Of a stretch of 64,000 nucleotides of DNA, positions 35,815 through 44,936 are shown piece after piece (positions within the stretch are counted from its first letter, which is position 1; each line of letters starts with the position of its first letter). The stretch comes from Planctomycetaceae bacterium (GTDB lineage Bacteria > Planctomycetota > Planctomycetia > Pirellulales > Pirellulaceae): NCBI GenBank assembly GCA_002724245.1, contig PBOG01000170.1, forward strand, positions 1 to 64,000. The letters run 5' to 3'. A program made the translations under genes and the position numbers. A model generated the notes under the pieces. It was not told the DNA's origin. It made no database searches and saw nothing but the letters and a program-made list of their open reading frames with translations.

Positions 35815-36768
35815 ATGCGCCTGTGCCGAATCGAACATCAGGGAACCAGTGTCGCCGCGTTCTACAGTGAAGATTTTGTGACCCCCCTGACGGTTGCTGC
35901 CGCTGCCTATACAGAAGTTACCGGGACAAGCCTCGAACTGTCTGATAAAGATGACCTGCTTGCTTTTCTGCCCGGTGGCCCGCAGGTGGAAACCGCTACC
36001 ACATTAGCAAACTGGCTCTCCGAACAGCCCGAGTCGAACGCACCCAGCGGACTGGCTACGGCGGATGTAGAGCTACTGGTCCCGAACCCTGAACCGAACA
36101 AACTTTTTCTGCTAGCCGGCAACTACGCTGCACACATTGAAGAAGGCGGTGGAATCGCAGCAGAACGGGCCGAGACCTTTCCCTACGTCTTTATGAAACC
36201 GCCTACAACCACGTTGACGAATCCAGGAGCGCCGGTGCAAATACCCAGCGTTTCTCCCGATTCGATCGACTGGGAGCTAGAACTGGGTGTGATCATTGGC
36301 AAGGGCGGAAAACACATTACCGAGACGGATGCCTTGAACCACGTCGCCGGTTACACCGTAATCAACGACATATCCGACCGTAAATTTCGCCCCAATCCAA
36401 ATCGAAAAGAACGTAGCAAAGATAGTTTCTTCGACTGGCTACACGGAAAGTGGCACGATACCGGATGCCCCTGCGGCCCTTGTATTACTTCTGCAGCGGC
36501 CATTTCAGACCCCCAATCTCTAGAACTCCAATTAACGCTGAACGATGAAATCCGCCAGGACGCTTCGACAGCACAACAAATTTTTCCGGTGGCTGCGGTC
36601 ATCGAGTTCATTTCAAGCTTCGTAACGCTTGAACCGGGCGACATGATTTCAACAGGCACACCCTCCGGCGTGGGTTCAACAACGGGTACGTTCGTGAAAC
36701 CGGGAGATGTCCTGGAGGCGAGTATCAGTTCCATTGGAACGCTCCGTTCACCGCTGATCGCCGAGTAG
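35815..36768 (+). CDS. Fumarylacetoacetate hydrolase-family protein
   Basis: A 317-residue FAH-fold enzyme, a Mg/Mn-dependent hydrolase, decarboxylase or isomerase acting on acylpyruvate-like acids. The metal-site Glu pair is in DWELELGVIIG, and a later Asp in INDISDRKF. The typical C-terminal GDMISTGTPSGVGSTTG is present. The N-terminal 75 residues are an extra beta domain usual for this group. It is a good partner for the KDPG aldolase and other sugar-acid enzymes in the region, but they are several kilobases away. Cytosolic. Start ATG 35815 follows AAGGAA. Confidence 0.9.
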   Translation: MRLCRIEHQGTSVAAFYSEDFVTPLTVAAAAYTEVTGTSLELSDKDDLLAFLPGGPQVETATTLANWLSEQPESNAPSGLATADVELLVPNPEPNKLFLLAGNYAAHIEEGGGIAAERAETFPYVFMKPPTTTLTNPGAPVQIPSVSPDSIDWELELGVIIGKGGKHITETDALNHVAGYTVINDISDRKFRPNPNRKERSKDSFFDWLHGKWHDTGCPCGPCITSAAAISDPQSLELQLTLNDEIRQDASTAQQIFPVAAVIEFISSFVTLEPGDMISTGTPSGVGSTTGTFVKPGDVLEASISSIGTLRSPLIAE

Positions 36769-36926
36769 CTGGCGGAAACCCCTAATCTGGCGAGATTCCG
36801 GTTCTGCGATTGAACCCCCACCCCGGAATTTGGTTATAATCCGTCTCTATAGCGAGCGACGTATCAGACGGGTGCTCTGTATACAGGCGCGATCGTCTCA
36901 CTCAAACAGATAACTGGAATGTGAAC

Positions 36927-38765
36927 ATGGGTGGTTGGACGGGAAAACTTCTCCGAGCAAACTTGACCGAAGGCCGCTGTTCTGTGGAGGACATCCCTGC
37001 GGAATGGCAGGAAGAGTATATCGGTGGGCGAGGCTTGGCTGACCGTTACCTCTACGAAGAAATGGACCCAACGGTTGACCCCTTGTCACCCGAAAACGTA
37101 CTGATTTTTGCCACTGGTCCGCTGACCGGTACCTGCGCACCTTGCGGATCACGCTACATGGTCGTGACCAAAGGCGCACTGACTGATTGCATCACCACTT
37201 CGAATTCAGGTGGCTTCTGGGGACCTGAACTCAAGTTCGCTGGCTACGACATGCTGATTATCGAAGGCAAGTCGCCCAAGCCGTGCTACCTCTTTATCTA
37301 CGATGATATTGTTGAGATTCGCGACGCCGCACATTACTGGGGCAAGACGGTTACTGACACAGAAGATGGTTTGCGGAACGAATTGGGTATTCCACAATTG
37401 CGAACCTCGTGTATCGGACCGGCTGGCGAAAATCTCGTCAAATTTGCCTGCATCATGAATGATAAGCATCGCGCCGCTGGTCGCAGTGGCGTAGGTACCG
37501 TGATGGGATCGAAGAACTTGAAGGCAATTGCGGTTCGCGGCACGGGTGGTGTCGAGTTAAGCCAGCCAGATGAGTTCATGTCATCCCTGTGGTCGATGCG
37601 CAAAACAATGGAAGAAGACCCAGGCTACAAGCCTTTCGGCGAACTTGGCACAGCTGCTACGATCGACATGACGAATGCCGCGGGGGGGTTGCCCACTCGT
37701 AATTTCCAGGAGGGCCAATTTGAAGACGCCGAAGCCCTTAATGGGAATACAATCAAAGATACCCGGATGACCACTAACAAAGCGTGTTTTGCTTGCACAA
37801 TCGCCTGTGGTCGGGTCTGTGAACTGGGAGAACACTCCAATAAATACCTGGTGAACACCCATCCGAGGAACTGGAAAACCGCTGGTGAAGGCCCGGAGTA
37901 CGAAGCAGCGTGGGCACTTGGAGCCGACACTGGAGTAGGTGATCTCGATGCCGTGTTAAAAGCCAACTGGTTGTGCAATGACCTGGGTATGGATCCAATC
38001 TCAATGGGTTCCACACTGGCTTCAGCCATGGAACTGTATCAAAACGGGCAAGTCACCGATGAGATGGTTGAGATGCCACTCGATTTTGGTTCATCAGAAG
38101 CCCTGATCCGCATGACCGAAGCCACCGCATTCCGAGAGGGCTTTGGAGACGAACTGGCGGAAGGTGCAAAAAGAATGGGTGAGAAGTTCAAGGACCCGGG
38201 CGTGTTTATGGGAGTTAAGGGCCAGGAATTCCCCGCATACGACCCGCGTGGCTTCGTGGGCATGGGTATTGCCTACGCAACCTGCAACCGTGGCGCGTGT
38301 CACCTGAGGGCCTGGACTCCGGGATTTGAATTGAGTGAGGAAGGTGTCTCGCCCCATATTACCGATGGCAAAAGCGAATGGGTCGTTCACGAACAACATC
38401 GCTCAACCGCACACGATGCCACAGGACTTTGCCTGTTCACCGGTTTCGCTGGCGGCGCCCTGGAAACCTTTATCCCATTGGTATCCGCAGCAACCGGGGT
38501 CAATTATACGACGGACGATTTCGTAAAAATCGGCGAAAAAACCTGGAATCTGGAACGGCTGTGGAACCTCAAAGCCGGCTTGACGAAGGCCGACGATACA
38601 CTCCCCAAGAGACTTCTCGAAGAAGCCCATGACTCCGGCCCTTCGCAGGGTGTCACCGTCGATTTAGATGCCATGCTTCCAATCTATTACCGCGAACGAG
38701 GGTGGAACGAGGATGGCGTGCCGCGTCCCGAAAAGCTGGCTGAATTAGGCCTGCATTCGCTCTGA
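36927..38765 (+). CDS. Aldehyde:ferredoxin oxidoreductase family tungstoenzyme
   Basis: A 612-residue AOR-family protein, oxidising aldehydes with a tungsto-bispterin cofactor and a 4Fe-4S cluster. N terminus GGWTGKLLRANLTEG is typical. The pterin-binding IGGRGLADRYLY and IGPAGENLVKFACIM are present. Cluster Cys residues are CFACTIAC plus Cys in TCNRGACHLRAW, after the motif YDPRGFVGMGIAYA. The start ATG 36927 is preferred over the GTG 36921. AOR-family enzymes are best known from anaerobes and aromatic-degraders. No small ferredoxin-like subunit is adjacent, so the electron partner is unknown. Confidence 0.93.
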   Translation: MGGWTGKLLRANLTEGRCSVEDIPAEWQEEYIGGRGLADRYLYEEMDPTVDPLSPENVLIFATGPLTGTCAPCGSRYMVVTKGALTDCITTSNSGGFWGPELKFAGYDMLIIEGKSPKPCYLFIYDDIVEIRDAAHYWGKTVTDTEDGLRNELGIPQLRTSCIGPAGENLVKFACIMNDKHRAAGRSGVGTVMGSKNLKAIAVRGTGGVELSQPDEFMSSLWSMRKTMEEDPGYKPFGELGTAATIDMTNAAGGLPTRNFQEGQFEDAEALNGNTIKDTRMTTNKACFACTIACGRVCELGEHSNKYLVNTHPRNWKTAGEGPEYEAAWALGADTGVGDLDAVLKANWLCNDLGMDPISMGSTLASAMELYQNGQVTDEMVEMPLDFGSSEALIRMTEATAFREGFGDELAEGAKRMGEKFKDPGVFMGVKGQEFPAYDPRGFVGMGIAYATCNRGACHLRAWTPGFELSEEGVSPHITDGKSEWVVHEQHRSTAHDATGLCLFTGFAGGALETFIPLVSAATGVNYTTDDFVKIGEKTWNLERLWNLKAGLTKADDTLPKRLLEEAHDSGPSQGVTVDLDAMLPIYYRERGWNEDGVPRPEKLAELGLHSL

Positions 38766-38814
38766 TAGTCCCGTCCGGAAGCGAAAACGTTTCTATCTCC
38801 CTGCACTAAGTACA

Positions 38815-38875
38815 ACATCCGCGTTCCTTGCGAACGGGGATGTGAAATCGCGACGTCAGTGGGCAAGCCCACTGA
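38815..38875. terminator. Two hairpins between convergent genes
   Basis: The 133-base space between AOR and the nucleoside hydrolase holds two stem-loops. ACATCC at 38815-38820 pairs with GGATGT at 38838-38843, with inner CGTTC/GAACG. TCAGTGGG at 38856-38863 pairs with CCCACTGA at 38868-38875 around CAAG. No T run follows either, so a bidirectional terminator is likely but not certain. Confidence 0.5.
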
Positions 38876-38898
38876 TCTCGTGCCATGTCGGAATTCAT

Positions 38899-39843
38899 TC
38901 AGCTAGTCAGGCGCCCAGCGTGCGCCAAGCCGCGTACGATGCAGTTCGTGACGGCCATGACATCAACTTCGGTCACGACTTCCATATTAGGCGACGCGTG
39001 CGATTCTGATCGGCGGTCGAAGACGGTCATCCCCGAAGTTAATTGACCACGTGTTTCGACCTGCCCAAACATATCTGTAGATTGAAAGAGTTCAGGATTG
39101 ACAACCGCCACAAGCGCGACCGCATCATGCAGGTGAATACTCTCCTGGCCCATGTGCTGATGATAGGAGCGAAACACAAAATTTATCATCGGATGCAAAA
39201 GTTTTCCTGCCCGACTCGTCTCGAGTGGTAAATCGACTTTGAAATCCAAAGTAAATTTGATCTGAGTTGTAATATCGAGAGGCACCAACGTCTTCGTAGT
39301 CCGTGACTGGAATACTTGCTGGGCACTTATCGGATCGGCGTAAATGTTGAATTCTGCGGTGGGCGTAATATTGCCAATGCCGCATACACTCCCGCCCATA
39401 ATCACTAAATGATCGACCAGGTTAGGTAGTTCCGGGTCCCGTTGAAAAGCGCGTGCGACGTTGGTTAGAGGCCCAAGGCAAAGCAATGTCACTTCATGCG
39501 GTGCTGCGCGCACCTCATCGATGATTACCTTGTCAGCGGCATGGCGGTGATGATGTAGTGACACATCAAGTGCCTGGTTGCCTAAACCGTCATCACCATG
39601 AATGAATCGGGCGTCTACATGAGGCGTCACTTTCGGTGACGAAACAATTCCGATTCGAGGATAACGCAGAGGATCAAGGCGTTCGATCAACGCCTGTACA
39701 TTACGGCTCGCCTGATCACCTGGAACATTTCCACCAGTCGCTGTAACCGCCACAACATCTAACCGCGGGTCAAACAACGCCATACACAGTGCCACTGCGT
39801 CGTCGATGCCCGGGTCACAATCGACAATCAGCTTTCTAGCCAT
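38899..39843 (-). CDS. Inosine/uridine-preferring nucleoside hydrolase
   Basis: A 314-residue nucleoside N-ribohydrolase. The N-terminal Ca-binding motif DCDPGIDDAVAL is intact. The middle contains GPLTNVARAF and the segment IMGGSVCGIGNITPTAEFN, and a later DAVALVAVV has the final metal Asp. The enzyme splits nucleosides to base and ribose, for salvage. No signal peptide, so cytosolic. It stands about 270 bases downstream of the aldolase gene on the same strand, so an operon is possible but not shown. Confidence 0.93.
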   Translation of the reverse strand: MARKLIVDCDPGIDDAVALCMALFDPRLDVVAVTATGGNVPGDQASRNVQALIERLDPLRYPRIGIVSSPKVTPHVDARFIHGDDGLGNQALDVSLHHHRHAADKVIIDEVRAAPHEVTLLCLGPLTNVARAFQRDPELPNLVDHLVIMGGSVCGIGNITPTAEFNIYADPISAQQVFQSRTTKTLVPLDITTQIKFTLDFKVDLPLETSRAGKLLHPMINFVFRSYHQHMGQESIHLHDAVALVAVVNPELFQSTDMFGQVETRGQLTSGMTVFDRRSESHASPNMEVVTEVDVMAVTNCIVRGLAHAGRLTS

Positions 39844-40109
39844 CAGTCCACAATATCAAAGGTGAATAAGGTCCGATCCTGAGTGCGAGACGCCAGGGGT
39901 CGCGGATTGTAGCGCAGCGAATAAGCGGCAACAAGAGAGCTTGTCCATTCAAGCTCACGTTTCCGACTGGGCGGACAAGCAACAGTACCAACCAAGAACA
40001 AACGCGACCAGACAAATCCAATCCGGCAGTCGTAATGAAACACGATGCGTAACGCAAGACAACAAATGCCTGCTACTCGCGCGCCTCTCATTGGCACACA
40101 GCTCAATAA

Positions 40110-40763
40110 TCAACCAGTACTGTCGCGAAAGGTCTTGACAATATCAACGTAGCGCCGTGCCAATGACTCGATGCCTGCCATATCTCCATCAGCGACCGCC
40201 TGCGAGCTGACAAGCGCCCCTCCCACTCCCAAGGCACAGGCTCCGCAACGCAAGAACTCTGCTGCTGTATCCAGATTGACACCTCCGGTAGGCATTAGTC
40301 TGACTTGGGGTAAAGGTCCTCGTAGCGCCTTGAGGTATTGAGGTCCGACACAGTCAGACGGAAACACTTTCACGATATCGGCACCTGCCTGCCATGCCTG
40401 AACAACCTCCGTCGGAGTGAAAGCTCCGGGCAGTACGATCTTGTCATAGCGGCGGCAGAGCTGAATTACCTCCGGATCCGTGGAAGGAGAGACAATGAAC
40501 TGAGCACCTGCCAAGATCGCAATCCGCGCCGTTTCGGGATCCAAGACGGTTCCCGCTCCCAACAGTATCCGATCCCCCATACGGTTGGCGACCTCTTCTA
40601 GTACGTGTAGCGCGTTAGGAACTGTGAAAGTGACTTCCATCACGTTCACGCCCCCGGCCAACAGGGCTTCCGCCACATCGACAAGTTTTTCACCAGATTG
40701 CGCCCGCATAACGGCCACAATACCACCGTCAATGATCCGGCCTAAATCGTCTGACTTGCTCAT
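40110..40763 (-). CDS. 2-keto-3-deoxy-6-phosphogluconate aldolase family protein
   Basis: A 217-residue class I aldolase of the KDPG/KHG family, cleaving 2-keto-3-deoxy-sugar acid phosphates to pyruvate and an aldehyde. Motifs: GGVNVMEVTFTVP (catalytic Glu), LLGAGTVLDPE, ADIVKVFPSDCVGP with the Schiff-base Lys, and MPTGGVNLDTA phosphate loop. Start ATG 40763 (MSKSDD) is preferred over 40778. No kinase or dehydratase of the Entner-Doudoroff route is next to it. Cytosolic. Confidence 0.93.
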   Translation of the reverse strand: MSKSDDLGRIIDGGIVAVMRAQSGEKLVDVAEALLAGGVNVMEVTFTVPNALHVLEEVANRMGDRILLGAGTVLDPETARIAILAGAQFIVSPSTDPEVIQLCRRYDKIVLPGAFTPTEVVQAWQAGADIVKVFPSDCVGPQYLKALRGPLPQVRLMPTGGVNLDTAAEFLRCGACALGVGGALVSSQAVADGDMAGIESLARRYVDIVKTFRDSTG

Positions 40764-40956
40764 CGCTGTATTCCTCACGAATAACTTATCTGCAACTGCG
40801 TGATACGGACTGACCCAGGAATTTACAAGCCCCTGACAAGTTCAGTTATGCGGTTTACAGATTCTGGACTCGCTATAAGTGATATGCATAATATGCGAAG
40901 TAGGCGTGTCAACAAGACTACTTCGCCCAGCCCCCCCCCTCTTCTGGTGTCTTCCC

Positions 40957-41220
40957 ATGATGGAATTCCTGCTTCAACCAATACCGCAAGTGGTGATCTG
41001 GAGCACGGTTTTAGTGATTGTAATCCTTACCAGCATATACGTTGTGAAAAAGTTTCGCGATCAAATCGATGAAGACATGCCAGGCCCCATTGAACACATG
41101 TCATTTTTCAGAGAAATCTACGACGAGGGTGACATTACGGAAACAGAATTCCGAACAATTAAGACTGTGCTCAGTGAACAATTAGAAGGAGCGTTAAACG
41201 AACCCGATGAGACAGATTAG
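40957..41220 (+). CDS. Small membrane protein with SHOCT-like tail
   Basis: An 87-residue protein. One membrane helix lies at about 9-29 (IPQVVIWSTVLVIVILTSIYVV), then a basic stop (KKFRDQ), and an acidic cytosolic tail with the segment EIYDEGDITETEFRTIKTVL, similar to SHOCT oligomerisation domains. The start is ATG 40957, with a second ATG at 40960. A run of ten C at 40931-40940 lies before the start. It may form oligomers at the membrane; the partner is unknown. Confidence 0.7.
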   Translation: MMEFLLQPIPQVVIWSTVLVIVILTSIYVVKKFRDQIDEDMPGPIEHMSFFREIYDEGDITETEFRTIKTVLSEQLEGALNEPDETD

Positions 41221-41467
41221 CGTCATCAGGAGTGTCCTGTCACGCGACGCGATTGCGCTGGTCATACGGGTTGAGGCGATCCCTCAGATTGTTGCTGCAG
41301 CCTGGGAGGCTGTGGTCATCAGATTGAGTGTTGACAACGATTGCAAGCTCGAAATTGCGGCCAGGGAGGCACCGACGAGCCATCACGCTGGATGGTTAAT
41401 CGAGCGACACCTTTGATGAACCGGCGCCCGTTTCTACAAGAAACTGGCGTCTCTGGAAGGAGTGACC

Positions 41468-42754
41468 ATGGCCGACGGAAAAGAAGAGGGTCGCGAACGC
41501 CGCGGAACCAGTACGAGCAAGAAAAATGCATTCTGTTCGTTTTGTCGCAAGAGCTATCGTGATGTGGGACCACTCGTAGAAGGTCCTGGCGATGTCTACA
41601 TATGTGGTGAATGCATCGATCTGTGCCAATCGATCCTGGAACAAGAACAACGAAGACGCGGTTCCTCCAAAGAACTCTTCAAGGAGATCCTCACTCCGCG
41701 AGAGATTGTGGCAACCTTGGACGAATATGTGATCGGCCAGGCATACGCCAAGAAAGTCCTCGCTGTCGCGGTACACAATCACTACAAACGGCTTCACCTG
41801 GACTGGGAAGGTTCGGATGTGGAAATTGAAAAGTCCAACATCCTCTTGCTTGGCCCAACTGGCTCCGGCAAGACTCTATTGGCTCGCACATTAGCCCGCA
41901 TGCTCAATGTTCCATTCGCCATAGGTGATGCCACCACACTCACCGAAGCCGGATACGTTGGGGAAGACGTTGAGAACCTGCTTCTCAAGTTACTTCATGC
42001 GGCCGACTTTGACCTTGAAGCTGCTCAGCGCGGTGTCCTCTACATTGACGAAATCGATAAGATTGGAAAGACAAGCCAGAATGTCTCGATCACGCGAGAT
42101 GTATCTGGTGAAGGTGTCCAACAGTCACTCCTGAAGATGCTCGAAGGAACTGTCGCGAATGTGCCACCACAAGGTGGAAGGAAACATCCCGAACAGCAGT
42201 ACATCCAAATAGACACAACCAACATCTTGTTTATTTGTGGCGGTACGTTCGTCGGCATTGACGACATCATTCGCAAACGTCTGGGCAACCGCACAATCGG
42301 TTTTGGCCAAGAATGTGGTTACAAGGAAGAATCGGACGCAGCGGAATTATTGCCCAAAGTAACCACTGATGATGTCCTCGAGTTTGGCCTGATCCCGGAA
42401 CTTGTCGGCCGCTTGCCGATCTGCTGTTCGTTGACACCGCTCAATACGTCCGCTTTGATGCGTGTCTTGACGGAACCCAAGAATTCGCTGGTGCGGCAAT
42501 ACGAGAGCCTCTTCCAGATGGCAAACAGCGAATTGGCCTTTACCGACGACGCGTTACAAACGATCGCCAAGAGAGCACTCTCCAAGAGCACTGGGGCACG
42601 TGCTCTTCGCAGTGTCATCGAAGAAGTAATGATGGACATCATGTTCGAACTCCCTGATCAGGATCAGGGAAGTAAATACGTCGTCAATGCAGACGTTGTC
42701 GAAGGACGCAAGCAACTGTTTAACATGTCTCCTCCGAAAACGAAAAGCGCCTGA
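41468..42754 (+). CDS. clpX: ATP-dependent Clp protease ATP-binding subunit ClpX
   Basis: A 428-residue ClpX, the AAA+ unfoldase that feeds proteins to ClpP. A zinc-binding N domain comes first ([17 protein letters not shown]). The Walker A is [13 protein letters not shown] and Walker [12 protein letters not shown]. Pore loops are GYVGED and GRKHPE, and the ClpP-binding IGF loop is in TIGFGQ. Sensor 2 STGARALRS is present. The start ATG 41468 has AAGGAG at 41457-41462. No clpP lies next to it, unlike in many bacteria. A 12-bp hairpin follows at 42834. Confidence 0.97.
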   Translation: MADGKEEGRERRGTSTSKKNAFCSFCRKSYRDVGPLVEGPGDVYICGECIDLCQSILEQEQRRRGSSKELFKEILTPREIVATLDEYVIGQAYAKKVLAVAVHNHYKRLHLDWEGSDVEIEKSNILLLGPTGSGKTLLARTLARMLNVPFAIGDATTLTEAGYVGEDVENLLLKLLHAADFDLEAAQRGVLYIDEIDKIGKTSQNVSITRDVSGEGVQQSLLKMLEGTVANVPPQGGRKHPEQQYIQIDTTNILFICGGTFVGIDDIIRKRLGNRTIGFGQECGYKEESDAAELLPKVTTDDVLEFGLIPELVGRLPICCSLTPLNTSALMRVLTEPKNSLVRQYESLFQMANSELAFTDDALQTIAKRALSKSTGARALRSVIEEVMMDIMFELPDQDQGSKYVVNADVVEGRKQLFNMSPPKTKSA

Positions 42755-42833
42755 ACTGCTTTCCGCCAGAGACCGGCTTTGCACTCACTTGATGCTATTG
42801 CCGGGACCGCCATTCCGAGCAAGCACCACTGTC

Positions 42834-42874
42834 CGGCAAGTCATGTCGCCTTTCCCAGGACTCATGACTTGCCG
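42834..42874. terminator. Hairpin between clpX and the convergent signal peptidase gene
   Basis: CGGCAAGTCATG (42834-42845) pairs over 12 bases with CATGACTTGCCG (42863-42874) around a 17-base loop. It lies 80 bases past the clpX stop and 88 bases past the lepB stop. No T run on either side, so termination is inferred. Confidence 0.5.
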
Positions 42875-42962
42875 CCAGTTGTGATTGCAAACTTCCCGCG
42901 GTCGCTTCAACGTTGCTCGCCAGTTCCAGTCTCCCCATACTGCTGCGACCGGAGAAGCCTGG

Positions 42963-44387
42963 CTACTTTCCTGAATACAGGCGTGTATCGCTCCAACGCA
43001 TTACTCGCCCAGTAATCAAAGTGCGCGCAATTCCCGCGGACGTCCAATGACGCGAATCCGTTGAAATCGCGGCATTGTCTCCGAGAAGCAAGAAATGGCC
43101 TGAGGACAAGCGACCCGGTGCTTCCCAATGCGTCCAGGGCGGGCCGGGTGCCAGGAAGTAAACATCGCGCACGACACGCAAGGAAGAAACTTCGACTGAC
43201 AGGCCAACTGCGCCAATACTCAAACGACTCGCAGGTGCATCGTCGGGGCCCCGAGACAACGGATTTACGTCGAGTTTGAGCAGGACTCGACCATTTACGG
43301 TTAGCAAAACCGTCCGATCGTACATACCGTACTCCACCAGAAACGGCACACCGCTTGACAGCTCCTGTGAAGCAACGGTTACCAGTACATTGCCATTCCG
43401 CCGTAAGCGCCATTTTCTCTCGGGCCAGTCCAATTCGACGATATACCACGCAGTACCATCCGCCACGCGCAGCGAGAATTTCCCTTCGCCACCAATCACG
43501 ATGTTACCGGACAACATCAAATCGGAAACCGCATTCAACTGCCCCCTGGGAGAATTTTGGTTGTAGCCCAGGCTGTCCAAGACACTTGTTTCTTCGGTTC
43601 TCTCTGTGCGAGGTACACCTTTGGAGAAACACAACCAATGTCGATACGTCAGCCAATCCTGGATCAATTGAGCGGTGTTATCGCCGACAGCAACCTTCGT
43701 GTGCTCCTCAAAACGGTAACCCTCTGCGGCAGGGACCCATGAAGTCGTGGCCTGCTCACCCCGCCATCTTCGCGGTAGCTTGGCGCTCATTGTTGGATAA
43801 AACCGATCATCGTGTACGAGGACCATCATGTCGCGAAACACCGAAAGCGGCTTGCGCAACAATCGACCATCGACAAACAGATCCCCGGATTGAATAGTCA
43901 CTTGTTCCCCAGGCATTCCAATAATCCGTTTCACAATCATTTCGCCAGAACTCTGGGGAGACCGTAACGCGACGAGATCCCACCGGGATGGCTGCTGCCA
44001 ACGGCCATACCACTGGTCAACAAGCACGCGATCTCCACGGAATACTCGGCCAGCCGGAGCGTTCTGGCCATAGCCACAATTGGGACACGTGGTTTCTCCA
44101 TGGTCACCACGAAAGCGACGGCCAGAAACATAATCGATCCGGCAATCCTCACACTCCACTCGCACATGCTGGCCTTGGAGTGTACCCGCCATCGAAGCGC
44201 CAGCGACGTATATGGGAGCGACAACTCCACGGACAAGTGCCATACGGGCAATGACTAATGCCGCAGCTGACAACAATAGTATCCATCTGACACGTGCCCC
44301 GCTGAGCAGTCGGGGTGGTTTTCTTGAACAGATCTCATGGTGAGACGTTGGATCGCGCTGGTCAACAATTGCATTGTCAAGACACAT
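42963..44387 (-). CDS. lepB: Signal peptidase I with zinc-ribbon and large beta insertions
   Basis: A 474-residue membrane protease that removes signal peptides, nearly twice the usual length. One membrane helix at about 34-52. Ser65 in GASMAGTL is the nucleophile and Lys153 in MIVKRIIGMPGE the general base. The C-terminal box is LLLGDNAAISTDSRHW. Between Ser and Lys stands CEDC (79-82) and CPNC (101-104), a zinc-ribbon-like insertion. A second insertion of about 200 residues (200-430) looks like a concanavalin-type beta domain. The gene starts one base after the ExbD-like stop, so the pair is coupled. Such large forms may fit planctomycete export; the insertions could bind substrates. Confidence 0.9.
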   Translation of the reverse strand: MCLDNAIVDQRDPTSHHEICSRKPPRLLSGARVRWILLLSAAALVIARMALVRGVVAPIYVAGASMAGTLQGQHVRVECEDCRIDYVSGRRFRGDHGETTCPNCGYGQNAPAGRVFRGDRVLVDQWYGRWQQPSRWDLVALRSPQSSGEMIVKRIIGMPGEQVTIQSGDLFVDGRLLRKPLSVFRDMMVLVHDDRFYPTMSAKLPRRWRGEQATTSWVPAAEGYRFEEHTKVAVGDNTAQLIQDWLTYRHWLCFSKGVPRTERTEETSVLDSLGYNQNSPRGQLNAVSDLMLSGNIVIGGEGKFSLRVADGTAWYIVELDWPERKWRLRRNGNVLVTVASQELSSGVPFLVEYGMYDRTVLLTVNGRVLLKLDVNPLSRGPDDAPASRLSIGAVGLSVEVSSLRVVRDVYFLAPGPPWTHWEAPGRLSSGHFLLLGDNAAISTDSRHWTSAGIARTLITGRVMRWSDTRLYSGK

Positions 44388-44810
44388 TCAACGCTCGTCT
44401 CCAGCCGTATTTAGAGTGTAACGGATACCAAATCGGTTACAGAGATCCATAGCGGCAACTGGAAACTGCAGCAATACACGCCGATCTGCGCGAATCAAGA
44501 CAGACTGATTGGCAGGATTGTCTGTCGCCAATTGCCGCAAGACTCCTTCCAATTCATCAATACTCAACACTTTACTGTTCACAAAATACAGCCCATCCTT
44601 GTCGATCCCAATCAATACTTCCTGCGGCTCTTCGGTGACTGGAACAGCGATACTTGCTGTCGGTAAATCAACTTCAATTTCCCGGTCTGCCTTGGCGAAC
44701 CTCGTTGTCACAAGAAAAAAGATCAACAACATGAAGAGCACATCGATTAACGGCATCAAGTTGATTGCAAGAATCGAAATCGCACTCGTTTTATTCAGTC
44801 GGACAGCCAT
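44388..44810 (-). CDS. TolR/ExbD-like biopolymer transport protein
   Basis: A 140-residue membrane protein. After a short N-terminal tail comes one helix (LMPLIDVLFMLLIFFLVTT) with the family Asp inside, then a periplasmic domain of about 100 residues. It forms, with the TolQ/ExbB-like protein, a proton-driven motor of the inner membrane. The start ATG 44810 (MAVRLNKT) is preferred over 44837. It lies 126 bases after the TolQ/ExbB-like gene and abuts lepB. Confidence 0.92.
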   Translation of the reverse strand: MAVRLNKTSAISILAINLMPLIDVLFMLLIFFLVTTRFAKADREIEVDLPTASIAVPVTEEPQEVLIGIDKDGLYFVNSKVLSIDELEGVLRQLATDNPANQSVLIRADRRVLLQFPVAAMDLCNRFGIRYTLNTAGDER

Positions 44811-44936
44811 TGATCCAATCACCCTCTCCGCCCACAAACCTGTTTGAGCTCTGACTCACAAGTCACACCTTGAGATCTCCCGCGACTCATTGACATTAAT
44901 GAGGTATTGTTTTCCCGGAACACAAGGACGTCTTTA

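Noticed and set aside
40931-40940. Run of C as a phase-variation tract
   Set aside because: It lies upstream of the start and not in codons, and no -35/-10 spacing depends on it as far as can be seen.
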